This document shows, piece by piece, positions 51,616 through 60,298 of a stretch of DNA of 64,000 nt. The position numbers and the translations under genes are program-made. The notes beneath the pieces are model-generated. The model saw only the letters and a list, made by a program, of their open reading frames with translations, was not told the origin of the DNA and did not search any database. The DNA comes from a bacterium 1xD8-48 (GTDB taxonomy: Bacteria > Bacillota > Clostridia > Lachnospirales > Lachnospiraceae): positions 62,001 to 126,000 of the forward strand of contig QZDS01000009.1 of assembly GCA_009917455.1 (NCBI GenBank), given 5' to 3'. Positions within the stretch are counted from its first letter, which is position 1, and each line of letters opens with the position of its first letter.

Positions 51616-53529
51616 ATGAAGCATGGATTTATTAAGACGGCGGCGGTTACGCCAAAGGTAAGGGTGGCGGATACTGTCTATAACGGAGAGCAGATTTGTC
51701 TGGGAATCGAGGAGGCATTTGAAAAGGGAGCCAGGGTGATTGTGTTTCCGGAGCTTTGCATCAGCGGCTACACCTGCGGCGATTTGTTTTTGCAGGAGAG
51801 GCTCCTTGACGCATGTAAAAAAACACTGGCGGAGATTGCCGGATTTACTGCGGGAAAAAGCGCTCTGGTGTTTGCAGGGCTGCCCTTTGAATTCAAGGGA
51901 AAGCTTTACAATGTGGCGGCTGCCCTGGGAAACGGCGAAGTGCTTTGCTTTATTCCAAAGACTTTTATCCCTTCTTATGGGGAATTTTATGAAGCCCGCC
52001 ATTTTTATCCGGGGAACAGGGAAGTGGTTTTTGCTGATTTTAACGGTAAGAAAGTCCCTTTTGGCTGCAATGTGCTTCTTAAGGCGCAGGAAATGGAGGG
52101 CCTTGCGGTGGGGTGCGAGATATGCGAGGATATCTGGATGCCCGACGGGCCGGCGGTCTCCCATGCTATGGCCGGCGCAACGCTTCTGGTAAATCTGTCC
52201 GCCTCTAATGAAACCGTCGGAAAAGACGCCTGCCGGGAAATGCTGGTGAAGTCCGCCAGCGCCAGACTGATTGCGGGCTATGTCTACTGCAGCGGCGGCG
52301 AAGGGGAATCCACTCAGGATTTGGTCTTTGGAGGACATGATATTATTGCGGAATATGGAACCGTGCTGGCGCAAAGCAAGCGGTTTGAAAGCCAGATTTT
52401 ATATGGGGATATCGATATCAATAAGCTGCGCATGGAGCGCAGGCGGATGAATACTTTTTCCTGCGGACCGGATTCCTCTTATATGGAAATTCCGTTTTCT
52501 CTAAAGAAGGAGGAAACAAAGCTTAAAAGAGCTTTCCCGGCGATGCCCTTCGTACCCTCTGATAAAAGCGAGAGGGATAGCAGATGTAATGAAATTTTAA
52601 TGATTCAGTCCATGGGGCTGAAAAAAAGACTTGAGCACACAGACTGTAAAAAAGCGGTTGTGGGCGTTTCCGGCGGCCTTGACTCCACGCTTGCGCTGCT
52701 TGTGACAGTGAGATGCTTTGATATGCTAAGGCTCTCACGGAAAAACATTGTGGCGGTTACAATGCCCTGTTTCGGCACCACGGACAGAACCTATGCGAAC
52801 GCCTGTCTGATGGCGCAGACTCTGGGCGTCACGCTTAAGGAAGTGAACATTAAGGAAGCGGTTACGGTTCATTTCCGGGATATCGGTCAGGAAATGCAAA
52901 ATCATGACGTCGCCTATGAGAATGCTCAGGCAAGGGAGCGGACGCAGGTGCTGATGGATATTGCCAATCAGGAAAACGCTCTGGTGGTGGGCACCGGGGA
53001 TATGTCGGAGCTTGCGCTGGGATGGGCCACCTACAATGGCGACCATATGTCCATGTATGGGGTGAATGCCGGAGTTCCCAAAACGCTGGTGCGCCACCTG
53101 GTAAAATATTATGCGGATACCTGCGGAAACAGAGAGCTTGAAAAGGTGCTTCTGGATGTTCTGGATACGCCGGTGAGTCCGGAGCTTCTGCCTCCCGTGG
53201 ACGGAGCCATTGCCCAGAAAACCGAGGATTTGGTGGGGCCTTATGAGCTTCACGACTTTTTCCTGTATTATATGCTGCGGTGCGGCTTTGCGCCGGAGAA
53301 AATTTACCGGATTGCAAAGGTGTCTTTCGCGGGCTGCTATGAGGACAGTGTGATTTTGAAATGGATGAAGGTCTTTTACAGAAGATTTTTCTCCCAGCAG
53401 TTCAAGCGTTCCTGCCTGCCGGACGGCCCTAAGGTGGGAAGCGTTGCGCTCTCTCCGAGAGGGGATTTGCGGATGCCGTCGGATGCCTGCGTGAGGGTGT
53501 GGATGGAGGAGATTGAGAGGATGCGGTGA
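51616..53529 (+). CDS. nadE: Glutamine-dependent NAD+ synthetase
   Basis: A 637-residue two-domain enzyme. The N-terminal nitrilase-type glutaminase has the Glu in FPELCISGYTCG, the Lys in FIPKTFIP and the Cys in VGCEICEDIW. The C-terminal NAD+ synthase has the P-loop VGVSGGLDSTLALL (about residue 352) and GTGDMSELALGW. Ammonia released from glutamine is channelled to deamido-NAD+ to form NAD+ with ATP. Full length for the family. Confidence 0.96.
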   Translation: MKHGFIKTAAVTPKVRVADTVYNGEQICLGIEEAFEKGARVIVFPELCISGYTCGDLFLQERLLDACKKTLAEIAGFTAGKSALVFAGLPFEFKGKLYNVAAALGNGEVLCFIPKTFIPSYGEFYEARHFYPGNREVVFADFNGKKVPFGCNVLLKAQEMEGLAVGCEICEDIWMPDGPAVSHAMAGATLLVNLSASNETVGKDACREMLVKSASARLIAGYVYCSGGEGESTQDLVFGGHDIIAEYGTVLAQSKRFESQILYGDIDINKLRMERRRMNTFSCGPDSSYMEIPFSLKKEETKLKRAFPAMPFVPSDKSERDSRCNEILMIQSMGLKKRLEHTDCKKAVVGVSGGLDSTLALLVTVRCFDMLRLSRKNIVAVTMPCFGTTDRTYANACLMAQTLGVTLKEVNIKEAVTVHFRDIGQEMQNHDVAYENAQARERTQVLMDIANQENALVVGTGDMSELALGWATYNGDHMSMYGVNAGVPKTLVRHLVKYYADTCGNRELEKVLLDVLDTPVSPELLPPVDGAIAQKTEDLVGPYELHDFFLYYMLRCGFAPEKIYRIAKVSFAGCYEDSVILKWMKVFYRRFFSQQFKRSCLPDGPKVGSVALSPRGDLRMPSDACVRVWMEEIERMR

Positions 53530-53669
53530 AGAGATACGGGAAAACGAAAGGTTAACTCTGATTATTCCGGGGGAAAATACAATCGAAGTGACAGAAAATC
53601 TTTTCCTCAAAGTCATAATTCCCTTCCCCGGTTAATACTATAGTAAAAAGAATGTATCGGGGATAACCT

Positions 53670-54158
53670 ATGAGCTCCAAAACCAAAATTGTTGTACTTC
53701 ATCTGAAAGAATTAATATACACCGGCATCTTTGCCCTGCTGGGAATATTGTTTATCGTGCTTCTCATTATTATGTTTGTGCCGAAAGACAAGAAGGAAAA
53801 TAATGCGGTGGAAGCGCCTGCGCCCTCCTATGTACCCGGCATTTACACCACGTCGCTGGTTTTAAGCGATAATGCGGTGGATGTGGAAGTGACGGTAGAT
53901 GAAACCAACATCAATGATATCCGCATCGTAAATCTGGATGAGGCGGTGGCGACCATGTTTCCTCTGTTAGAGCCCTCCTTTGACGATTTGGCGAATCAGA
54001 TTCTGAAAAATCAGTCGCTGGATAACATCACCTATTCGGATGATAACAAATATACCTCCATGGTTTTGTTAAATGCCATTAAAACATCTCTGGGAAAGGC
54101 TGCGGTTCCCACGCCGTCGGCAAGTGCAAGCCCGTCCGCCACACCGCAGACTACATAG
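53670..54158 (+). CDS. Membrane-anchored protein with degenerate FMN-binding-like domain
   Basis: A 162-residue protein with one N-terminal membrane helix (about residues 16-39) and an extracellular domain. The domain follows the FMN_bind layout (GIYTTSLVL, then VEVTVDETNINDIRIVNLDE, then NQSLDNITYSDDNKYTSMVLLNAI), but the SGAT-type threonine that carries FMN is replaced, so it probably does not hold flavin covalently. A Ser/Pro/Thr-rich tail ends the protein. It has GGGGATAA as ribosome site and stands alone. Function unknown; the family resemblance is from memory. Confidence 0.75.
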   Translation: MSSKTKIVVLHLKELIYTGIFALLGILFIVLLIIMFVPKDKKENNAVEAPAPSYVPGIYTTSLVLSDNAVDVEVTVDETNINDIRIVNLDEAVATMFPLLEPSFDDLANQILKNQSLDNITYSDDNKYTSMVLLNAIKTSLGKAAVPTPSASASPSATPQTT

Positions 54159-54270
54159 CAAAAGAACCGCCCCGGGATAGCGGAAACATAGCGGGAGCAA
54201 TACGGAGTCGCCAAATGTGCATGCAGGCATGCCCGCCTGGCCTGGCGCGTTGCCCGCAGAAATAAAGTTT

Positions 54271-54307
54271 AAAGTCTGATTCTTTTTGCAGGAGTCAGAC
54301 TTTTTTT
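54271..54307 (+). terminator. Rho-independent terminator before the ABC-FtsX operon
   Basis: AAAGTCTGATTC (54271-54282) pairs with GAGTCAGACTTT (54291-54302 region), followed by a run of T. It stops transcription ahead of the operator region at 54307. Confidence 0.8.
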
Positions 54308-54385
54308 ACAATAAGCGCCAGCGTTTGTTACAATAAGCGTCAGCGTTTGTTACCAGTTTGTAACCTCTTTCCGCTAAAATAGAAT
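54307..54385 (+). promoter_or_regulatory. Tandem repeats and promoter of the ABC-FtsX exporter
   Basis: A 22-base unit is repeated directly at 54307-54328 and 54329-54350 with one difference. Inside it, GTTTGTTAC occurs at 54323 and 54345, and a variant GTTTGTAAC at 54356, giving spacings of 22 and 11 bases, all on one DNA face. TTGTAA (54358-54363) and TAGAAT (54380-54385), 16 bases apart, form a promoter directly after. Phased direct repeats of this type are how OmpR-family regulators bind; the likely one is encoded at 57834. Confidence 0.6.
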
Positions 54386-54422
54386 CATGGCAGAAATATA
54401 TAAGGAAAGGATGAGAGGAGTA

Positions 54423-55121
54423 ATGGAAAAAACAACGGAAATTCTGACAGCGAGGAATTTGAAGAAATATTACGGGAGCGGGGAAAGCCTGGTAAAGGCG
54501 GTGGACGGCATCAGTCTGTCAGTACAGGAAGGGGAGTTTGCAGCCATTGTGGGAACCAGCGGAAGCGGGAAAAGCACGCTGCTGCACCTTTTAGGCGGCC
54601 TTGATTATGCGGACGAGGGGGAGGTCATCATTGACGGCATGGATGTGCTAAAGATGAAGGACGAGGAACAGACGGTATTCCGAAGGAGAAAGATTGGTTT
54701 TATCTTTCAAAATTATAATCTGCTGGCGGCATCTGACGTTTACAAAAATGTAACTCTGCCAATCCGCCTTGACGGGAACCGCCCGGACGAAGCCTATATT
54801 GATATGATATTAAAGCTCCTTGGGCTGGAGGACAAAAAGGGGCGCAGACCCAACCAGCTTTCAGGGGGACAGCAGCAGAGGGTTGCCATTGCAAGGGCGC
54901 TGGCGGGAAAGCCGGCCATTATTCTGGCGGACGAGCCCACGGGAAATCTGGATTCCAGAACCAGTGCGGAGGTTATGGGGCTTTTGCACAGGAGCGGCAG
55001 AGAATTTCACCAGACCATTCTGATGATTACCCATAATGAGGAAATCGCTCAGATGGCGGACAGAATCATTCATTTGGAGGATGGAAGAATCGTGGGAGGA
55101 CAGGCTCATGGGACGAAATAA
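54423..55121 (+). CDS. ABC transporter ATP-binding protein (LolD/MacB-type)
   Basis: A 232-residue ATPase of the group that pairs with FtsX-domain permeases. Walker [11 protein letters not shown]-loop FIFQNYNLL, signature LSGGQQQR and Walker [14 protein letters not shown] are intact. ATG 54423 follows GAGAGGAG. The 3' end overlaps the permease gene by 14 bases. Such pairs serve in peptide-antibiotic resistance and signalling or in export. Confidence 0.94.
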   Translation: MEKTTEILTARNLKKYYGSGESLVKAVDGISLSVQEGEFAAIVGTSGSGKSTLLHLLGGLDYADEGEVIIDGMDVLKMKDEEQTVFRRRKIGFIFQNYNLLAASDVYKNVTLPIRLDGNRPDEAYIDMILKLLGLEDKKGRRPNQLSGGQQQRVAIARALAGKPAIILADEPTGNLDSRTSAEVMGLLHRSGREFHQTILMITHNEEIAQMADRIIHLEDGRIVGGQAHGTK

Positions 55122-57735
55122 AGAGGAAAAGCAAATGAGAGGGTATGAGCAGAGGGCTGTCCGCCGGATTTTCCGCAATAACAACAGGGAAGCCGTGCGA
55201 GAGCTTGCAATGGACAATTACTATGCGCATAAAACAAGGAACAGGGTGGCGGTTCTGGCCATTGTACTTACCACGATTCTGATTACGGCGATTTTTACGG
55301 TGGGTATCAGCTGGGTCAGCACCATCGTAAACTATGGGGAGTCCGCGCCCGGTCCCGGCTGTGAGGGAGCCCTTTCGGCCGGTAAGGAGCATCTTGAAAA
55401 GATTCGGGAGCTGCCTTGTGTGGCGTATGCCGATTACACAAAAAAATGCAGCGTCTCGCCTCTTTTAAACGAGGAGTTTGCAGGCATTGAGGTCTGGCTT
55501 TTTGCGGCGGAGGAAAGCTACTTAGAGCACAATTTTGTTAAATTAATCGAGGGGAATTACCCGAAAGAGGCCGGAGAAATCCTGATTTCCGATGCCATGG
55601 CAAGACGGCTTGGGCTGACGGGAGAATCTGGCGGGGCGGCAGGAAGCCCGGTGGGCAAAAGGCTTAGCCTCAGGGTGAAGGTGGCCGGGGAAGAACAGCC
55701 ACACGAGATGACGGAAAAAGATTTCGACTTTACCGTTTGCGGGTATTTTAAGAATCCGCTGGTCAGTCTGGAAAACGTTTATGACGAGGTTTACACTACG
55801 GAGGATTTTATCAGGGAGCACAATCCGTCCATGCTTGAGCGGGAAGGTCAGGTGTATATTCATCTGAACAATTTAAATCCTCTGCTGATGAAGTCGGACG
55901 TGATGGAAAAGCTGACGGAGGTTTCCCGGGCAGCGGGATGCGGAGGCATCCAGACCAAATATACCACGGACCTGGCCGGTACTCTGCTGGGGGTCTTTCC
56001 GGCTTTACTGCTGGTACTTTTACTGATGCTTGGCGGCTATTTCCTGATTTACAATATTTTTTATATTTCGGTGGCGGCGGACATCCGCTGGTTCGGCATG
56101 ATAAAAACCATCGGAACCACGCCCGGGCAGCTGAAAAAAATCCTGCTGATTCAGATACGCAGGCTGGGGCTGATTGGCATTTGCGCAGGAGACGGGATTG
56201 GTTATCTGATTGGAAATCTGCTGGGACCGGGTGTGATGAGCCATACGGTGTACGGACAGTTTTATGAAGCGCCTCCGGTGATTCCCATACTGCTTTTAGG
56301 AGCCGGATTTTCCTGGCTGACTATCCGAATCAGCGCCGGAACCGCTATGAAAACGGCGTGTTCCGTTTCTCCTGTGGAGGCCGCCAGGTTTGAGCCGGGG
56401 AAGAAAAGGAATATTTTTACCATATTGTCTCTCACACTAAGCATTATTATCTTTGTGGTGGTGAGCAATGCCACCCTTGGATATTCCGTAGATAAGATGG
56501 TGGCGCGTTATAACCAGGAGCAGGGAAGGATTATGCATAAGGGAAGCAAATGGTGGCTGTGCGAGGAGCCTTACGCGCCGGTGAGCAAAAGCCTTGTGGA
56601 AGAAATCAGGGCGCTTCCTTTTGTAAGCGGCGTCGATGTGATTTACAGGGCGAGGACCCAGCCGGATTATGTGGAATACGGGGGGAGCCGGGAGTATCTG
56701 CATTCCCTTGGAAGGGTAAAGCTGGAGGGAAGGCTTAAGGAGTGGCGCGAAGCAATGAGGAGCTGCCCGGAATACGGGGAAATATATGACGAGGATTTGG
56801 AGAAAATTAATTTCAGCGAAACGGACGTTTACCTGGAGGTTTTAGGACTTCCTGCTGGCCGGCTTATGAAAAACATGCCTTATCTGCAAATACTGGAGGG
56901 AGAACTGAACCCGGAGGATTTTGCCACGGGAGAGTATATCGTCTGGCAGGAGATGCAGACGAATCAGGGACTGTCCGGTAAGGAGTGGAGGGAAAAGCAG
57001 ATTCACGCCGGGGAGGAGCTTACGCTGCAGTTCTGGGATGACGGGACGGAAAGCTATGTAAGCCGTCAGGTAAAGGTGATGGCTGTGGTGGAACACAGTG
57101 ACCCTTTCGGGACGTCGGATATCGATTACAGCAACGTGATAATACCGGATACCATGTTCCGTGAGATTTATTCAGATTATGAGGAGCGGATTGTTTCTTT
57201 ACAGATTATGGGAGAGACGGAATTCACAAAGGAGCAGAATGGGCAGATTCAGGGAATTCTCGCCAGGGAGTACAATACCCAGCTCATGATGGAATCCCGT
57301 TACCTGTCCAGGAGCGACGCACAGTATAACAAATACACCATGACCTTTGGAGGGCTTTTCCTGACGGTTCTTCTGGGAATTATCGGGATTTCCAACGTGA
57401 TTAATACCCTGACCAGCGACGTGTTTGCAAGGCGCAGGGAGCTGGCGGCGCTGCAGTCCATTGGAATGACGGTAAAGCAGCTTAAGGGGATGCTTTTTAA
57501 GGAGGCGATGAAATATTGTTTTCCGGCGGTTCTGATTGCAGTTCCCGCAGGCGGTGTCCTGGCCTTTATGGTGGCGGGCAACTGGACCTTTACGGGCTTT
57601 TCCCCGGCGCTTTTTATCATGGCATCTGCGGGCGCGGCGCTGGTGATTTCGGGAATCGCTCTTTTGGCGACGGACATACTGGTAAAAAATTTAAACAGAA
57701 AATCAATTGTTGAAAGACTCCGTGAAATTGAGTAA
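55108..57735 (+). CDS. FtsX-family ABC transporter permease
   Basis: An 875-residue membrane protein. After one helix near residue 50 and a long extracellular segment (about 75-310), a first group of helices with an FtsX domain (GGYFLIYNIFYISVAAD), a second large extracellular segment (about 470-720) and a final FtsX domain (GIIGISNVINTLTSDVFARR) follow. Two FtsX domains and large external parts are typical of macrolide/peptide-type mechanotransmission transporters. ATG 55108 has GGGAGG upstream and overlaps the ATPase gene. It is longer than BceB proteins (about 650). Confidence 0.92.
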   Translation: MGRNKEEKQMRGYEQRAVRRIFRNNNREAVRELAMDNYYAHKTRNRVAVLAIVLTTILITAIFTVGISWVSTIVNYGESAPGPGCEGALSAGKEHLEKIRELPCVAYADYTKKCSVSPLLNEEFAGIEVWLFAAEESYLEHNFVKLIEGNYPKEAGEILISDAMARRLGLTGESGGAAGSPVGKRLSLRVKVAGEEQPHEMTEKDFDFTVCGYFKNPLVSLENVYDEVYTTEDFIREHNPSMLEREGQVYIHLNNLNPLLMKSDVMEKLTEVSRAAGCGGIQTKYTTDLAGTLLGVFPALLLVLLLMLGGYFLIYNIFYISVAADIRWFGMIKTIGTTPGQLKKILLIQIRRLGLIGICAGDGIGYLIGNLLGPGVMSHTVYGQFYEAPPVIPILLLGAGFSWLTIRISAGTAMKTACSVSPVEAARFEPGKKRNIFTILSLTLSIIIFVVVSNATLGYSVDKMVARYNQEQGRIMHKGSKWWLCEEPYAPVSKSLVEEIRALPFVSGVDVIYRARTQPDYVEYGGSREYLHSLGRVKLEGRLKEWREAMRSCPEYGEIYDEDLEKINFSETDVYLEVLGLPAGRLMKNMPYLQILEGELNPEDFATGEYIVWQEMQTNQGLSGKEWREKQIHAGEELTLQFWDDGTESYVSRQVKVMAVVEHSDPFGTSDIDYSNVIIPDTMFREIYSDYEERIVSLQIMGETEFTKEQNGQIQGILAREYNTQLMMESRYLSRSDAQYNKYTMTFGGLFLTVLLGIIGISNVINTLTSDVFARRRELAALQSIGMTVKQLKGMLFKEAMKYCFPAVLIAVPAGGVLAFMVAGNWTFTGFSPALFIMASAGAALVISGIALLATDILVKNLNRKSIVERLREIE

Positions 57736-57833
57736 AATAAGCAAAAGAAGCTGCCAAATATCTGACAGGGACAGGGCGGCAGGCGGGAAACAGAAAGAAA
57801 ATCAGCAGGAAAAACGACTGGGGGAAGAAATAG

Positions 57834-58514
57834 ATGCCGACAGAACTTCTGGTAGTGGAGGATGATGAACTTTTGCGTCGGGGAATCGGTTTGGCTCTGA
57901 GAAAGGAAGGGTATCTGGTAAGAGAGGCCGGAAGCCTTGAGGAGGCAAGGCGGGCGTGGCATGAAAGACTCCGCCTTGTAATTCTCGACTTGAATCTGCC
58001 GGACGGCGACGGACGGGAACTTCTTTCACAGTTCCGGGCAGGCGGAGTGCCTGTGATTGTGCTGACGGCCAGGGACGGGGAAGAGGATGAGGTGAAAAGC
58101 TTTGATCTGGGCTGTGACGACTATGTCACCAAGCCCTTTTCTACCGTGCTTCTGCGCCGGAGGATTGCCGCCGTGCTGCGGCGGGCGGGAAAAGGAAACG
58201 GAAATGTCTATTGTCACGGCGAACTGGTTTACAGATTTTCGGAAAAGGAGCTTTTGCGCAACGGACAGAGCGTGAAGCTCACCGGAACGGAAAGAAGGCT
58301 TTTGGAGGTGTTCCTGAGACACCGCAATCAGGTGCTGACAAGGGAAGCCTTGCTTGAACAGGTGTGGGACGCTTATGAAAATTATGTGGATGAGCGGACG
58401 CTTAAAGTAAATATCAGCCGCCTGCGCGAGAAGGTGGAGAAGGATGCCAGAAACCCCGAATATATCTGTACGGTGTTTGGGATTGGGTATAAATGGAGCG
58501 ACGGTTATGAGTAG
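57834..58514 (+). CDS. OmpR-family response regulator of the ABC-FtsX operon
   Basis: A 226-residue regulator. The receiver has VVEDDELLR, the phospho-acceptor in LVILDLNLPDGDG (about residue 52) and KPFSTVLLRRR. The winged-helix domain ends with DERTLKVNISRLREKV and GIGYKW. GGGGGAAG is the ribosome site. It overlaps the kinase gene by eight bases and probably controls the exporter through the repeats at 54307-54364. Confidence 0.93.
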   Translation: MPTELLVVEDDELLRRGIGLALRKEGYLVREAGSLEEARRAWHERLRLVILDLNLPDGDGRELLSQFRAGGVPVIVLTARDGEEDEVKSFDLGCDDYVTKPFSTVLLRRRIAAVLRRAGKGNGNVYCHGELVYRFSEKELLRNGQSVKLTGTERRLLEVFLRHRNQVLTREALLEQVWDAYENYVDERTLKVNISRLREKVEKDARNPEYICTVFGIGYKWSDGYE

Positions 58515-59568
58515 CGGCGCAGGATTGGCATCGGCAGACATTTGGGAGAGGATGACTATATTATGCGGACAGGCCGGCGGTGGGGGCACGCAGTTTGGAG
58601 TCTGGATATTGATTGCGGTTCTTATGTCTTTGTGTATTTGTCTTGCAGCGGCGCTCCGGCGCTGCCACAGGCTGACACAAAGAGTACGGCTGGTAATGGA
58701 GCAGGTAAACGATGTGATTGAAGGACTGATTCACCATAAGAAGCTGCCGAAGTTTTCAGAAACCGAGGATACTCTTTTAGGGAAGTTTCAGCACGGTATT
58801 TTCCAGCTGTATGGAATACTCAGTTCTTATGAGGAAAGGGAAAGACGGCAGAAGGAGGAGCTTGGAAGCACCATCAGCGATTTGGTCCATCAGATGAATA
58901 CGCCCATTGCCAATATCCGGCTGTACAGCGGATTTCTGGAGGATACGGAACTTTCCGCCGGGGAGCGGCAGGCTTTTGTAAGGAGCATCGCCTGGCAGGC
59001 GGAAAAGCTTGTCTGGCTGGGAGAGAGCTTCGGAAAGCTCTCCCGCCTTGAAACGGGAATTATAAAACTGCAGCCTGTAAAGCAGCCTGTGCTTCCGGCG
59101 CTGCTTGGCGCCATTGACCAGATTACCCTGAAAGCGAAAGAAAACGGAAACGATATCCGGTTTTCCGGCAATCAGAAGCTTACCGCCGTATTTGACCGGA
59201 AATGGACGGAAGAGGTTTTTTATAACCTGCTGGATAATGCGGTGAAATATGGAAACAGGGACAGCGCAATCGCCACATGCCTTGTGGAAGGTGAGATTTA
59301 TGTGCGGATTGATGTGGTAAACGAGGGGCCGCAGATTTCTGAAAAGGAATACCCGAAGATTTTCCAGAGGTTTTACCGGGGAGAAGCGGCAGGGCAGAAG
59401 GCGGGCGTGGGGCTGGGGCTGTATCTGGCAAGAGAGCTTGTGAGAGAACAGGGCGGGTACATCAAAGTTACGGGCCGGCCGGACGGGCGAACCGTGTTTT
59501 CGGTGTATTTGCCCTGTTGCGATGGGGTCAGCCCTGAACGTTCGCCAGGCAAGGCAGATGAAGCGTAG
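58507..59568 (+). CDS. Sensor histidine kinase with minimal membrane anchor
   Basis: A 353-residue kinase. A short N-terminal outer segment of about 30 residues precedes one helix (WILIAVLMSLCICLAAAL); there is no sizeable sensor domain. The H-box is ISDLVHQMNTPIANIRLYSGFL, the N-box NLLDNAVKYG and the G-box VGLGLYLAREL. A kinase this poor in input surface, next to an ABC-FtsX exporter, fits the pattern in which the transporter itself acts as the sensor; this is inference from the Bce paradigm. Confidence 0.92.
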   Translation: MSSGAGLASADIWERMTILCGQAGGGGTQFGVWILIAVLMSLCICLAAALRRCHRLTQRVRLVMEQVNDVIEGLIHHKKLPKFSETEDTLLGKFQHGIFQLYGILSSYEERERRQKEELGSTISDLVHQMNTPIANIRLYSGFLEDTELSAGERQAFVRSIAWQAEKLVWLGESFGKLSRLETGIIKLQPVKQPVLPALLGAIDQITLKAKENGNDIRFSGNQKLTAVFDRKWTEEVFYNLLDNAVKYGNRDSAIATCLVEGEIYVRIDVVNEGPQISEKEYPKIFQRFYRGEAAGQKAGVGLGLYLARELVREQGGYIKVTGRPDGRTVFSVYLPCCDGVSPERSPGKADEA

Positions 59569-59588
59569 TTTGTTTCCATAGAATAACA

Positions 59589-60251
59589 CTACATACTTGC
59601 AATTCTCTTCAATGTATTGTTCAGCCCGAGAAGCACAAAAATATCGTTCTTCTGTACAGGAGCGTCCGCGTCCGGGTTGATGACAAGGGCGCCGCCCCGC
59701 CTGATGGCAACCACGTTTACGCCGTATTTTTTTCGCAGATTCAGTTCTTTCAGACTTTTCCCAATCCAGCTGCCAAGGATATCGATATCCGCAATGGAGT
59801 ATTCGCTGGTAAGCTCGATTGCGTCAAAGAGGTTGTTGAAGGCAAGGGCGTTTGCAAGATGGACGCCTCTTTCCTTTTCGGGATGGACAATCTCGTCAAC
59901 GCCGATTTTGGTGAGTATTTTTCCCTGTGTCTCGTCGTAGGCCTTTGCAATCACCAGGCCGATTCCCTGCTCCTTTGCCCAGATAGACGCCAGAACCGCG
60001 GCCTCCAGGCCGTGGCCGATGGATATGATTGCGCCGTTAAAATTCCGTCCGCCCAGCTCCTTTAGGGCTTCCTCATTGGTGACGTCCACACACATGGCGA
60101 GGGTCACATACTCGGCAATCTGCCTTATCTTCTTTTCATCTCTGTCGATGGCAAGCACCTTGCAGCCGTTGGCCTCGAGCTGCTTTGCCACGCTGATTCC
60201 GAATCTTCCAAGTCCGATAACGATGTATTCCTTTTGGGTATGCTTTTTCAT
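59589..60251 (-). CDS. ktrA: Potassium channel regulatory subunit KtrA/TrkA
   Basis: A 220-residue cytoplasmic protein. The N-terminal RCK domain has the nucleotide-binding YIVIGLGRFGISVAKQL and the acidic DRDEKKI at the end of the second strand; a C-terminal RCK_C domain starts near residue 140 (DIDILGSWIGKSLKEL). One RCK unit of this length matches KtrA, which gates KtrB in response to nucleotides. GGAGGATATAT precedes the ATG. Transcribed after ktrB with a 47-base gap. Confidence 0.94.
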   Translation of the reverse strand: MKKHTQKEYIVIGLGRFGISVAKQLEANGCKVLAIDRDEKKIRQIAEYVTLAMCVDVTNEEALKELGGRNFNGAIISIGHGLEAAVLASIWAKEQGIGLVIAKAYDETQGKILTKIGVDEIVHPEKERGVHLANALAFNNLFDAIELTSEYSIADIDILGSWIGKSLKELNLRKKYGVNVVAIRRGGALVINPDADAPVQKNDIFVLLGLNNTLKRIASM

Positions 60252-60298
60252 ATATATCCTCCATTCCGGTTCCGCTTCGGTTCTGCCAGTGAACCTTT

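Noticed and set aside
51190-52374. 394-codon minus-strand frame
   Set aside because: It runs antisense to hslO and nadE, both unambiguous; the translation is His/Arg/Leu-rich and shows no domain.
54307-54350. CRISPR-like repeat
   Set aside because: Only two adjacent 22-base units without spacers; better explained as regulator binding sites.
58777-59589. 270-codon minus-strand frame opposite the kinase
   Set aside because: Antisense shadow of a histidine kinase with intact H, N and G boxes on the plus strand.
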